A stretch of DNA of 64,000 nt from Trichopria drosophilae (Eukaryota > Arthropoda > Insecta > Hymenoptera > Diapriidae). Under the pieces are notes generated by a model. The model saw only the letters and a program-made list of their open reading frames with translations. It did not search any database and was not told the DNA's origin. A program made the position numbers and the translations under genes. Every line of letters starts with the position of its first letter. Position 1 is the stretch's first letter. Shown piece after piece: positions 12,977 through 26,000 of the stretch. The stretch lies in the NCBI GenBank assembly GCA_030407085.1, contig CM059582.1, positions 50,739,001-50,803,000 on the forward strand, in the 5' to 3' direction.

Positions 12977-14080
12977 TTAACCCATTAAGTCCTGAATGTA
13001 CATTTTTTCACTACACGGTTTTCAACGGTTGTATTTTTTGCAAAAAAAGGTTGTAAAAATGTTCAAGCAGGCGTATCTGACTGTAAACTCAACTAGACTT
13101 TCAGAATCTTTTGTTAGATTTTTTAAAAATGCAACCGTGAGAAACTATATAATTATTTCCAAAAAATATTCTTATATATTTTCTTTATCTTGTTTTTTCA
13201 CACTGAAAAACATCAGAATTCATGTTTGAAGTAAAGAAGTAGTGCCCCGATACTGGAACTTTGAAATGTACATATTAACATTTTGATAATAAATGTCAAA
13301 ATAACCAAAATATCAGCGAAAACGCCAACAAAAATCGGGGAAAGATACAGAACTTTTTGAAAATAACTCGACTTTCTGAAAAAATGTTGTACAAAAAGTA
13401 ACAAAATACCCTGAAATTTTGTAGAAGAATTTTGGGACTTTAAAAATTGAAAAAAGTGTTAAAAAAATTCCTACAAAATTTGAGCATATTTCTCGATCAA
13501 TTCTAAGATCTTTTTGTTCTTAAAATGTATCGTTTCTTAGTTTTAATCGAAGAATACGCCAAAATGTGTCTTTTTTTAACATTTCAAAATTGAAAGATTT
13601 TTAAAAATTAAGTCGACAAACAAATTTTGAAACAATTTCAGGGTACTCTTTGAGAAATTCCAGGAACTTTTTGTTTCTTAACGTTTTTTCCCGAAAGTCT
13701 ATCATTTCCAAATAAAAAATCCCTGATTCTTCCACTGATTTTTGTGTGTTTTAGGCGCCATTTTGGATACCTTCACCCTAATTTTCAAAATGTTAATATG
13801 CATATTTTAAAGCTCCAATGTTGAGGACATGATTTCTTTATTTCACACAAGAATTCTGAAAATATTTCAATATGAAAAAATGATAATGAAAAATACCATG
13901 TTTTTTTTTTAAATAATCGCATATATAGGTTTTCATGTTTGCATTTTTTAAAAAATCTAAGAAAAGATTCTGAAAATTCAGTTAATTTTATGTCACATGA
14001 GACTGCTTGGATATTTTTTAGACAAAATATAACGTTGAAAACTCTAGTGAAAAATGTCCATTCAAAACTTAATGGGTTAA
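12977..14080. mobile_element. TTAA element, TTAACCCATTAAGTCCTGAA family, complete
   Basis: TTAA at 12977-12980 and 14077-14080. Left end CCCATTAAGTCCTGAATG, right end TTCAAAACTTAATGGG. The right half (13640-14080) is homologous to 39685-40146. AT-rich, noncoding, 1104 bases. Confidence 0.75.
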
Positions 14081-15099
14081 TAAGTTTAGTTGGTAATACA
14101 AAAACATATGATTGCGTGTTAATTAGTTTAACAAATTATTGTATCACGTAACAATCTCACTTTCTCTCTCTATATCACGAGTAAGATTTTTGTTAATTTT
14201 TTTCCGTTTTTTGAGATTGAGCCCACGATTTTCTTCTATTCGACATGGCTTCGAGCGTCTCTCTCCCACAAGCAAAGTCCAAAATTGTTTAGGTTTAATA
14301 ACATTTTTAGTTAAAAGGTATTCTTTGCAAATGATTGAAAACAACTTATTTTTTTAAATGATCAACAATTATTATTACAGAGCAATAATTGGCTCCATGA
14401 AATGTAAAAGCACCAAAAAACTAATATTACATTATTTACGGCTATTAATAGTCAATATTACGCGTGTGGTAAATAAACAATGTAATGTTCAATTGAATAA
14501 ATATGACATTAATATGTAAACATAATTTTATCATAAATCTAAAACCTTATCATTACTTACAACGTTATAAACATTATAAATGCCTGGAATTAACTTCTAT
14601 AGTTAAATCTATAATTTTCATCAAAAGTAATGAAATCAATTTCATCAATGATAACGTAAAGAGAAAGTTATCGTATTTTACTTGCTTACCTATAAAACAT
14701 AAATTAATCTACTTTCTTCTTGATCACCCTTTCCATGTAAAGAAAACTAACGCATTTCCTGCGTATTATTTTATCATCGACTTGCATATTAATTTAAGTG
14801 ATGTTTTATGATTCTTTGCATCGCATTCTCGTGTCTAATACTCACATAGACGTTTTCGTCCATTCTCCCTTCGTCGTTCAATGCATTTCAAGTGAAACCT
14901 TCAATCCAAACACTTCGTTTAATTAAGACAACGTTGAATTTAGCAAAGTGAGTTTACTTAACTAATTCATAGTAAAAGTTTTACAAATTAGAAAAGTTAC
15001 ATGAGAAAGGATTATAACTTTTTATATCTAACGATAAAAAAAGAAATTTCTCTTTTATGCGTAAACGAAACGGAAAGTGTCGAATGGCGTGAGCTGTGA
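14081..15099. other. AT-rich stretch without recognised gene
   Basis: A 102-codon open frame (14503-14811, plus) has composition expected of random AT-rich DNA and no motif. Nothing else seen. Confidence 0.4.
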
Positions 15100-15420
15100 T
15101 AGGCCCAAGTCCAATGGCCTTGATTGAAACCTGATTGGACGTTTGCGCACGAAACACTGTTTTTACCGGGGCTTTCTCGCCAGGTCCATGGTGCATAAAC
15201 GTATTATCCAGAAACCAACCTATGCGTTTACCGATTGGCGCCGGTTTGGTTGTGAATCACTCACACACTGTGTACAAAAAACGCACGTGGGTGAATAATA
15301 TCATTTAAGTGGCTGAGAAAAGACACATTGCAAAACAAATGGAAAATAATCGGCGGATTGACACCTTTACGGATGTTGGTCAACTCTTTAAGAAGATGGT
15401 GATTTCGTCGATTTGTAAGT
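15100..15420 (+). promoter_or_regulatory. Candidate promoter with three CCAAT boxes and a possible noncoding first exon
   Basis: CCAAT occurs at 15111-15115 and, inverted, at 15134-15138 and 15234-15238. The last lies in ATTGGCGCC, which overlaps an E2F-like site. The region is CpG-richer than its flanks. A strong splice donor (gatttgtaagt, GT at 15415) follows about 175 bases after the last box. It lies 4.6 kb before the first recognised F-box exon and could serve that gene, but no joining exon was proved. Confidence 0.35.
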
Positions 15421-16720
15421 GTCATGCGTGAATTGTGATGCATTATCTAAAATTGCTATGGCTAAAGATTCGATCCTGATTGTTGCAGTATACGAGGATT
15501 TTCCTTATTTTCCACTTCAGTACAATTAAAAGAAATTGGGAATGAAAGTCTCATGATGATTGTTACCTTAATCTGATATTTCCCATGCGGAAATCAAACA
15601 TAATGAAAGTAAATTAGCTTTCTTTGATATACTGCGATTAAGTTTGAACAAACTTCATGTCATTCTGATGATTAAGTCTCGTTTGTACTAATGCATTAAA
15701 ACATTAAGAATCGACTTTATATCTATTCTAAAACATAATGAATCATGATCGAAGGTCTGGCATTTCTTGATGCAAAAATACCCTTGAGAAGGCTTCATCC
15801 TGTCAATAATGCAAAAAAGATCATAGTACGCAAACCACGGAACGAGAACTTCACACGAGTATCAAAGAAATATGGAAACTATAACGGTGTCACTGTAAAT
15901 AAATCTGAAATGTCGATCCATACATCAATGGATTCATAGTTCAAGGTTAGACAGGGGTAACAAAGGAAATCCAATTGTCCATCGATGGTATTATTCATGA
16001 GAACATGTAGGCCCTAGAGTCATCAGCCATCAGGCATTGGTGGTACTAGACCAATCAATAAGTCACCGCGCGAAAGTGATATTTCCGATAATGAACCCGA
16101 TAAGATAATAGGTAGAAACCGGGTGTTCATATAGAACGGTATTAATAGCAGGATATAATTGGTACACGTCGGGCATATTGCCATGGAGAAGACCAGATGG
16201 AAATCGACGTGCGTATATAGAAGTATAAGTATCCGCTGTACCTGAATCCGCGAAGGTCATTGTCCGCTTGATTATACCTATAGCAGGGACGCTCCTAGCT
16301 GTAATCGAACAAAGACCATTTCGACCAAGTACCTACATGTGTGCTCAACGATTGACTGTTACCTGTGACTTTGAGTAATGTGTGTTTTTTCATTATCTAC
16401 CAGATTTTTTTCTAACCAACCAAATTTCGGCTCGAAATTTGATTTGAAACAAAAGATAATGCCAAATCATATAAGAAAACATTTAGTGATTTTCAGTTGC
16501 AGTAATAACAAATTGTAAGAGGAATAAACAATTTGGTTAGCTTCATTAAATATATGAAAATGTTTGACATGGCTATGTAAATTCTTAGTAATTTAACTTG
16601 ATTTATTGTTAATTACGTAAATAAATGATATAAAAGACATCAAATTTCGTTTGCCAGCATATAATAAAATATTATTCTTATATTGCCATATGCACTCAGA
16701 TATATCAGCGTTTCAATGCT
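15421..16720. other. Unique-looking stretch with GATA cluster, no recognised gene
   Basis: 15960-16340 has balanced composition and no repeat signature. GATAA sites are clustered at 16087-16108. A 65-codon minus-strand ORF (16063-16260) has a plausible amino-acid mix but no homologue I recognise and no proven splice partners, so it is left uncalled. Confidence 0.35.
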
Positions 16721-17980
16721 TTTACGCTAACTATATTTAAAAATATAGTTAAAACTACTATGAAAAATAGTTAAATTTACCACTTTCATAGTAGATTTTA
16801 CTATAATTTTATTATACCAACTATCTCCTCATAGTTAAAAAAAATCAACTGTATAGAATGATTTAAATAAATATGACAAATATAGTTAAAATAACTATAA
16901 TCTAGTGTAGTCCTCATTTCACACTATGTCTCGTGGTAAATATTTATATTTACTATTATTCATAGTTAAAGTTTGTATTTACTATAAATCCATAGTAAAG
17001 GCTGCCAAACTCGGTGTGTTCTGATGCCTCCAGGTGGCGACGCGACGTTCGCAGCTTCTCTTCTTCAAGCCCGTGGCTCCCGTTATTGAAGTGAATTTTC
17101 ATTTGGTCATAAGAAGAACCGTCGGAAGTGATACATAATACATTTTTTTACTGACTAGAGTGTGACATTCACAAACTTAGCGCAGTATTGATTTTTGGTT
17201 TTTCTCATTGTTTTCTTGTTTATCTTAAACAAAGAACGAAGAGAGAAAATTGGACTTTTCATATACTATGATATATATAGTTTACAAATATTTTTAAAAA
17301 CTAAATATTGACTCCTTTCCATATTTTTTATGACAATTTCTTATACAATTTCTCTCAGTGACGGTAGTAATTTTCTGGAATGACTATTTCAAAATAGTTA
17401 AGTCTATTTGTCTATTATGATAAGTAGCATTTTGAACCATGAAACAATAGTTAAACTTGACTATTTCACAATATTTCTTTTAACTATTACCATGCCTGTT
17501 CCTCATTTCACACACGGAAAAAACTCATACGTAAATTCTGCCGAAAACTGCAGTAAAATTTGCCGAGTAAGTTGAGTAACCTTTGTTAATTACAATTTAC
17601 CTTATGTTTTTACAAATAATCCCATCAAAGATTTAAATTACCTTATTTAAATGCTTCATTGACATCAATTATGTATTAAAATAATTTCAATTTAAGTAAA
17701 TTCAGGTACTTGTTATATTTAATAATGTCCCTGATAAATTTGTTTGCGAATGTTATTGCATATTTTCTAATTCAGTATTTTGATGATTAATGCTTTCAAA
17801 AGGTACTACTTAAAAGCTAGAATATTATTTACTGAGTTATTTTGATAAATGACGCTTCGACAATAAGACTTGGCAAATTTTACTGAGCCAAGTTAGGCAA
17901 ATTTTACTTATAACTTTTTTTCGTGCACTATGATTCATAGTAAAAAAATGGTCATTTCAACTACTTTTTTTCTGAGTGCA
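16720..17980. repeat. Dispersed AT-rich repeat with ATAGTTAAA motifs
   Basis: Many direct and inverted copies of ATAGTTAAA / TTTAACTAT and ACTATGAATC. The phrase TCCTCATTTCACACTATG occurs whole at about 16911 and is split by the 17510-17928 insertion. Similar motifs recur at 21480-21600 and 25675-26652. Noncoding. Confidence 0.55.
17510..17928. mobile_element. MITE with CACGGAAAAAA / TTTTTTTCGTG ends
   Basis: Inserted in CCTCATTTCAC-ACTATG, whose empty version is present at about 16911. A 3-base CAC repeat flanks it. Interior homologous to 4650-5037. Noncoding. Confidence 0.65.
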
Positions 17981-18030
17981 TGTAATTCCTTATGATCGAA
18001 TCAAACTTTTACGACCGGAATCGTTGGCGC

Positions 18031-18215
18031 CTCTTGTTGGGATGCTCAGGTCGCGTCTGCCCCTGGCGACGATAAACCAAACTAACTTCACCTTCGCTCG
18101 CTGACTCTTATGCATATTTCTGCAGGTTTTAATAAAATTCTGTTACTCTGGCAGTATCCGCATTTTCTGAATATTTCTAACAGTGGAGTGTTGCAATAAT
18201 TGCTTTGTTGCAGAA
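18031..18215. repeat. Dispersed repeat also found next to the THAP gene
   Basis: GTCGCGTCTGCCCCTGGCG, AACCAAACTAACTTCACCTT, ATTCTGTTACTCTGG and ATTTCTAACAGTG occur in the same order at 53524-53710. Confidence 0.75.
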
Positions 18216-18934
18216 ACAATGGAAAATTACAAAGTATTTGAACTTCGCATCGTTGGAGTTCAACGAAAATTGAAATACATTTTTTTATTTTTTAGTTTTT
18301 TTTTATTGTTAAAAAATAATGAATGATAAATACTGAATCATCGTACTAAAAACACATAACACATTGAGAGGCAAATAAGGCTAAAAAAATGCAACAAATT
18401 TTGTCGACTCTACCGATGAGAATTTCAAGCACATAATTGCACAGACGTAAGAGTCACTTGTCTTTTGAATGTTTCCTATGAATAACATTTGATATATTGA
18501 GAGTTTCTACTTAAAAGGCTCTAAATGTTCATGAAGTATTATTCACGTGAAAGGCATATAAACAGAATATATTTTCCATCATGCAGAAATCAATCTTGGG
18601 AAGTATTTAGTAGCTAAAACCTGATCGCCTACGCCAAACAAGATCTTGTATTAATCCGAATGTTGTCCATTCATTAATTTGTACTTAAACTAACATGATG
18701 GATCTCTTGAATTTGCAGAGTGTGTTATTGAAATATATTTAAATATATTAAAAAAATATAATTCATTTTCATTCAGAAAGATTGATTAGTTTTATAGAAA
18801 TGTTTATCATAACCTGTTCGTTAAAAAAAAATTATATTATAACAATAGATTCATAAATTTACAAATTTTAACCTTTCGTTTATATAGGATGAAAATTCAT
18901 TTGGTTATAAATTTTCTTTAAGTGAGCTTGGAAT

Positions 18935-19110
18935 AGGGTCGAAAAAACGACAGGTCAACAAACCGAAAGTCATAAAGCCGACAGTTGAAAAAACAACAGT
19001 AAAGGGCGTCTAAAAAAACGAATTTCAAAAATCCGAAACTTTGAAAAATCGACATTTAAAAAACCGACACTCAAAAAACGATGACTGTCAAAAAGCCAAT
19101 GAGTGATAAA
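18935..19110. repeat. Degenerate ~17-bp minisatellite (AAAAACCGACAGTC-like)
   Basis: About ten imperfect units of the form aaaaa-cgaca-gt-c-, for example AAAACGACAGGTCAACAAAC, GCCGACAGTTGAAAAAAC, ATCGACATTTAAAAAACCGA. No coding sense. Confidence 0.6.
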
Positions 19111-20000
19111 GCTGTAATATTCGTGAAAACAACAATGTCAGCTATTTAAATGTTTCGGATTTTTGAAATTCGGTTTTTGACATGTACCCACAGTAAAAAT
19201 ACCGTCACTTCAAAAAATGAGTTCCATTTTTAGGATAATAGCGGAAAAAATAGTTAGGTTTGCTATTTTAAACAATAATATATGGTACTATTAAATTTGT
19301 CTAGTTCACGTTCCTTTTAAAGCGTTAAAAAGCAGCAAACCTGTGCCTCTTACTACTTACTTCGTTAACGACTTGTAGCGCAGGTATTTGTCATGAATTC
19401 TTTTAAAGAAAACTTAGAAATCTTTTTAAACGATAATTCTATAATATTAAAGTACATACATTTGACACATTTCACTACTTTTTGTATTAAAAAATATTTG
19501 TATTTTTGCGTTTTGCGCTGCGTAGCATTGCGGCGATGGATGTAGTTAAATTACAGCATAAAGAATGTTTGAATGAAGGCTTTAAAAAATATGCATTCAC
19601 AAAATTAATGGTTCGATTTCCACTAACACAACGGTCGTTTTTTTTGTTACAAAATTTTTTACAGAAGAAAAAGACATTTTTTATAGAAGAAAAAGAGAAA
19701 AATGCAACAAACAAATCCACTTTTTCAAAGTTATAATTGGAATTAACCCCTCGGGCGTAATGCTTTAACCACTTAAAAATAAAATGCATTGAAAAGAACG
19801 AATGTAGAACTAAGCAATAAGCGAAATTTCGAATAATGAAAGACAAAAATTAGAAAATACTTTACTTGAATGTGGACGTATATTTAGATATAATATGTCT
19901 AGACGTATCGTAATCTATTATTTTCATTTTGAATAAATAATTAAGAAATATTTTAGGTAATTTTAGCATTCAAATTCTAATAATGTGTTTTTGTTTTCAG

Positions 20001-20050
20001 AGCTGAGCGAGATGGCGACAAGAGGGAGAAGGAGAAGGATAAAAAGAAAG
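20001..20050 (+). CDS. FBXO25: FBXO25-like exon a (Lys/Glu-rich linker)
   Basis: A 50-base exon after the acceptor ttgttttcag and before the donor gtaaatta. The first base completes a codon and the last base begins one. It encodes AERDGDKREKEKDKKK, a highly charged linker where family members are variable and lysine-rich. The exon is accepted because its phase matches the next exon exactly. Alone it would be too short to call. Confidence 0.75.
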
Positions 20051-23000
20051 GTAAATTAGTATTTCATTCAGAACTTTACAATTTACACGCTCACTTACGA
20101 AATAAAATGCGACATTTCAATTTTATAAAATGCTTTCCGCGGTAGTAAATAAGTCTTGGGCTAGTTCCTGTCCAATTTACTTATTGATCGTGAAAAGGTG
20201 TAGGAAATCTGGACACTGTTACAAGATATGGTAGATATTTCTACCAGGGTTACTACTAAAACAAATTTTTTTGCACTCGTGACATTTGAAGAATCATCGA
20301 AATAATTTCGTAAAAATTAATTATTGAAATCGGTGTATTTTAACACATACATTATACAGAAATCCCAGATGATCAAACCCTTTGACGATATTAAAAATAT
20401 TCAAAGGATATCTTTTAAAGTACATCGATAACGCTTTCAATTGATGCTTTCACTTTTACTTTAGACATTAATATTTCTTAGCTGTCAAGTTTTAAAAATG
20501 TTGAATTTTGCAACTTTTTTCTTCTGACTTTTAACGCTGACAAAAACAAAATTTTATAGCAATTGCCAATTTTTTCATCAATACTATAATTCAAGATCTT
20601 TAAAATGGATTTTGTAAAAAGTCGTTACGATTTTTTGTTTCGGAGTTATGATTTTTTGAAAATTTTAAATTTTACTTATTGAGTCGGAATTCTTCGAAAA
20701 AAGGCCAAAAACTTCGTGAACATGGAATTTATTTACGTGTTCGTTTATATTTATTACTAAACTTACAATCTGACAATATTACGATTTAAATATTAACTAA
20801 TTTTAGTGTGTTATTCAATAAAAAATTTAAAAACGTAACCCAAGAATCCTGAAGGCAAATGTCCAAGGCAGAATAAAAACAAATATGCAAAGGGTAACTT
20901 TTAACGTGAATGAAACGAAAAATTGGAAAATATTGAACGTTCAGAAAAAATGTTAAAATCCTTCGAACAAGGAAGTTTATAAAAGGAGGATGCCCACGAG
21001 CATTGGTGGTTTTGTCCCCCGAGGGGTAACCTCTGAAACTGCCCAATTCGGATAGAGTATGATGAGATGTAACTCCTCTTATCAAATTCGATTCTTTTAG
21101 TCGCGGATTTTACATAGGAAAATACAGTAATCAAAGTAGTAACAATCCGCATCATCGTTTGTTTGTAACAGATTGGCTGTTACTACTTACATTACTGCAT
21201 TTTCCTATGTAAAATCCGCCATTTCAACAACGAACGTAATAAAACAATCGAATTTGGTATGAGATGTTACATCCCATCATACTCTATCCGAATTAGGAAG
21301 TTTCGGAGGTTATACTTCAAGGGACAAAACAACCTAAACCCTTGGACATCCTTTGTACTGTGGAATTTTACTGAAACACGAATTTTAAGTAGAAACTGAG
21401 AAATTGATCAGGCATTACCAATATTAGGGGCGTTTTTTCGAAACGTCCATATTTCCAAACCAAATATTTTTTGTTTAATATTATCTAGACGATCGCTTTT
21501 TACTTATTGAAATAGTAAAATGAGTTAAATAACGAATTCATTAGTCAAAAGTTGTCCTATTAATTGAAATAGTAAACATTTGACTATTTTAAATTTAGAG
21601 ATTATCAATGTTATCTTACGCAGTCACTAAGTTGCACTCTCGGCTTAACATCTACCACTATACACAAAGTCGCGTGTGCAAATTATACACACAAAAAATA
21701 GATAGTTTAGGCTGCTACTACATAAATAAAGCAGTAAAAATGCAGACCAGGCAACTTTCGTAGATGTTACTAACTCTTTAGATTGTAAGGCCAACCACTT
21801 AAGTAGTAACGCTATCCGCTTTACAATACTTACTTAGATGTAATAAACCATAAACTTAAAAGCATTGGTTACGAATTTTGTTGAACAGCATAGTTTTGAC
21901 AATCGAAAAAATTGCATGGTCCTTTCGAAAAAATGCTTTCGAAGCGAGTGTAAGGAGTAGTTACGTCAATGTTTTATACAAAATCGTTCAGTGGATTGAT
22001 TCACCTTCTTCTTTGTTGACTAATCCTGGTACATATCAAATAAAAAATGAGTACAATTTATAGTAAAATATATGCAGTCACGATAAAGTTTAATAATTTT
22101 GTTCAAATACTTGTAGCAATTTGACTAATGTTGTCTATTACTAATTTAGTATATGGACCATACTAAAATTTGGTTTTGAGGTCTCTTTGCTACGAATGAA
22201 TTCTACATCTTCCCAGCTGATTTCAATAATCCAACCGATCAGTGCACATTTGACATAAAGCAAGTAATTAATCTAATCCACTGAATGAAGTGAAAACACT
22301 TCCAGCAATGATCAACCAAATATTGCTTTTTAGATATTTACCGATTATTAATGATGTAGTGGAATTGCCTTAAATTAAAAGTGCTTGTATCAGAACGTAT
22401 ATTATAGTCTGGAAAACAAAGTGTCCCGTCATTAATCAATGTTGTAAGTCGCGGAAGTCTAATGTTAGCATAGGCTAGGAACTCGCATCCGGATCCTGAT
22501 GTGCTTATTTTTCACCATTTCAGAAGATGCCGTCCAGCCACACTGTCACATCACGCTGAAGTGCACCCGTGAGGTGAGTGACTCTTCCGACGTGAACTTA
22601 TTTTTAGACGTTCCTCTCTCGAACGAGGAAAAGAAAATGGGATTCGGTCGCCAAGTTGGTTTACATGGAACGCCGTTTTTCGTATATTTTGTAAAAAAAA
22701 AAAATCATGTACACAATGTATACTGTTTCTATTCTGATGATACTGAAGCTATAGCTGCATTGTCACAACCGATTCAATTCAGTGGGGGTTTATTTCGTAC
22801 TGAATTTTGCAGATAAAGTATGAAGGAACTATCGCATTTAAAATCAGCTGCTAGCTTCAGAGTTATCTTGTAGCGTCTTAAATGGAATTTGAACAAAAAA
22901 TGTTATTTCGGACCTTACATGCACAGGGGAAAATATTGTCGACATGCTAAAACTGTCGTTGTCAGATCGACAGGATGATTAAAATCATTTTATGGAGTTT

Positions 23001-26000
23001 TTTTTGTGATCTACGTTGTACATTGTTTGCAAAAGACCCTAATTATTAATTTTAAATCGGAGTCATAACGATATATTATGTACTCAAAACAACGGAGCGG
23101 ACACTACGTTTATTTCGCTATGGAAATTTAGTATCATCTCTTTTTAGAAGTTTCGAAAGAATGAACTGATAGACACGATGTCGCCTCAAGCTCGTCGCGC
23201 CTCCCACTCCCTGCTGCACAACCATTCATACTGCGCGCTTTAGGAGGATGGGAGAATGGAAAGGGAAAACGCACTGTGGTGGGAGGCGCAAGGTGCTTGA
23301 TGCGCCGCCATACGGTTTATCTTGTCGGCCTCAAGGATGCGACCACGAAATATCGGCCAGTGTCAGCCCGTGCTCAAATAATGACATAGTTTGAATGTGA
23401 TAGCAACAAAATCGTTCACAGAACCCTGTCAGTCCGACAAAGGCTGCTGAGATAGACATCGACAATATGGTTCCCTGTGCATAAGTAATGCCCGCTAAAG
23501 GAAGGAAAAGTCAACTTTTAAAAATGGCTGTTTTTTGATAATTTTTGAGAGTTTAAATGGATTGTTCTCAATTGCAGATTGCGGGATTCAATGGATTGAG
23601 CGACGCTCTCAAGAGGCTGGACTTCTTGTCAGCGGTTCACGACTGTCGGCGCTTTAATTATATCGTGCGTCTGCTCGATCTCTTGGTGAACCACCGAATG
23701 GGAGGATTAAGCGGCTGCGCTCAACGGGTTCTTTTCAACATGCTCGAAGAGGTCGCGTTAGAAGGTACATAGTAAAGCTTGTCCTAAAGAAATTCTTGGT
23801 AAAAAAGTAGCTTTGTAGAGAAAGGAAGATTCCCGTCTTCAACCCTTTTCACTTCTAAGGTACGTTTGCACTGCAAAACGGTTTGCGAGTCAACTCTTTT
23901 CTGTTACTTTTTGAATTATTAACTGCAATTGAACGATGAATTATTTTCTTTTGAGGTTTCTAAAAATGAAATTTAATCGAATATAGAGTTTCTTGTAGGA
24001 GGTCATCAAACAAAGAGGTCATTATTCAAATTGTAATACTCTGAGACTTGTATAAATAATTCTCTTTATTAGCAAGTGTAAGGCAAAGCAAGCTTTTAGG
24101 AGTATGTTGCGTATTCTTCAGTCAAAATTTGAAAAACTCACGTAAAGTCCATCAGTCAGTCTTGCCAAAACCACGAAATAAAAACCGATAGAAGGATTTT
24201 GTCTTTTCTACAACACATAATATTAATTTGGATGATGTAAAACTTAAAATTGAAATTTGTATATTATGCACTAAAAAAAAAATTGTGCTTAAAATTACTA
24301 GATGCGTTTAGTTAAAAATTTTCTGATTATGTTAATTAGTTATTCTGATTAATGTCTGGAAAATATTTACCTAAAATATTTGTGCCACTTCTTCTAGCTA
24401 AATGCATTCTATGCTTAAATCTTTCTGGATGTCTAGACTTTTCAAAATTTACAGCGCGGGCGGATGATATGTTGTATGATTTGTCCCGTATTATGAAAAT
24501 AAATTGGATTTATTATCTTTACATCAGTGGTATCCAAGAGAACAAAGGAACAAGTCACAATTTTGTTAAATTTGTAAAAGATTTCCAAAATGTGGCGTCA
24601 TTTTAATATCATTTTTCAATTTCTGCTAATATTGTTTAACCAAAACATATAGTTATTGGATTTATTTAAACTGATAGTTCTGATTACATTTATCAGAAAA
24701 ATAGTCATTTTAACTAGAAATTATTATTGTTTTGACATAAAATGTCAGTTACAGTAACGTAAAGAAACTTTTCTGGTAAAATATTCTGGATTTTTTAATA
24801 GTAAATTTTTGTACTGATTACCAGAAAAAAAAACAGTTCAATGCCAGAAAAATGTTAACAAGAAATTTCTGGTTATTTCGATCATAAAAATAATGAGGAC
24901 CTATTCAATATTATTTTCTGGTTGAAATAACCTGATTTCTTATTATTTTAACGATACTTTTTTTGAGTGTGATCAAGATAAAAGATTAAACAAAATAATA
25001 TTCAATTAATTCATGAATTATTACAAAAATCAAACGTTAAATAGTATAAGTCGTAAACTTTTCTAACTGTTACTGTCAAGTCGTTGTAATTAACTAAATT
25101 TGTTATATACAAAATTTAATTAATGACGTAGCTCTTAAAATAAACGTGTAGAATATCATCTTTTTTAAGATTGGTGTCAGCTCAGTTTATGTAAGTTGAA
25201 ATTCGAAAATATCTATTTTGGGACATTGGTCAAAGTAGTTAAAACCATAATTTAATGATTATTTTTCAGTTTTACATAAAAGTATATTGAGTATCTTAGT
25301 GCAATGAATATAGGATGAATATATCATCAAAGATTGACTATCTAGTAGGATAATTCTAAGTGAAATGATCATAAGATTATCATCATTATTGCTGATATTG
25401 AAAAATATCAATTACGAGTTTCATATATTATGAAAAAAAATGTATACTTTTTTTTCTGTCTGTTAAAACAAAAAAAAAATCGTCTTTTCAACATGTTCTT
25501 GCAAAATTCCTGGTAATGAGTCATATTTTTAAAACGCGTTTTTAACATTTTTTTGAGATAAAGATTAAAGTATGATGTGTTTATTATCTATGTTTATCGC
25601 GATGAAGTAATGTTTTATAGGTACATATGTAGCACAATTTCTTGATAACAACACAATATTATTCGCAAATGTTACACAAAGAGAAAAAAGGATTCATAAA
25701 ACCATAAAAAAAAGAAGAATTGGTTGTAACGTGTATTAATAGTAGATTTAACAACGTGAAAACTTGTTCTTTACTATACCTTAATTTCATAATTTAGAAT
25801 ATTATAAAATATATCATACAATAACTATTTTTACTATCAGATGTTATTTTCTATTTGATTATATAATTTTTACGATTTACGAATGTCCAAAATGACTGTA
25901 TAATTGTGAAACTGCAATAGATTTGAGGTTATGTAGTGTACTGCATATTTAACAATCAAGAAATAGTAATTGGACTAATATTGTCATCTTGTTTACTGCA

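Noticed and set aside
15225..15250. Possible F-box gene start exon (T-D-W-R-R)
   Set aside because: Only three residues resemble DWRSPG, there is no MPF start, and the nearest donor phase does not fit exon 20001.
16063..16260. 65-codon minus-strand ORF
   Set aside because: Plausible composition but no recognised homologue, promoter or splice partner; kept only as a note.
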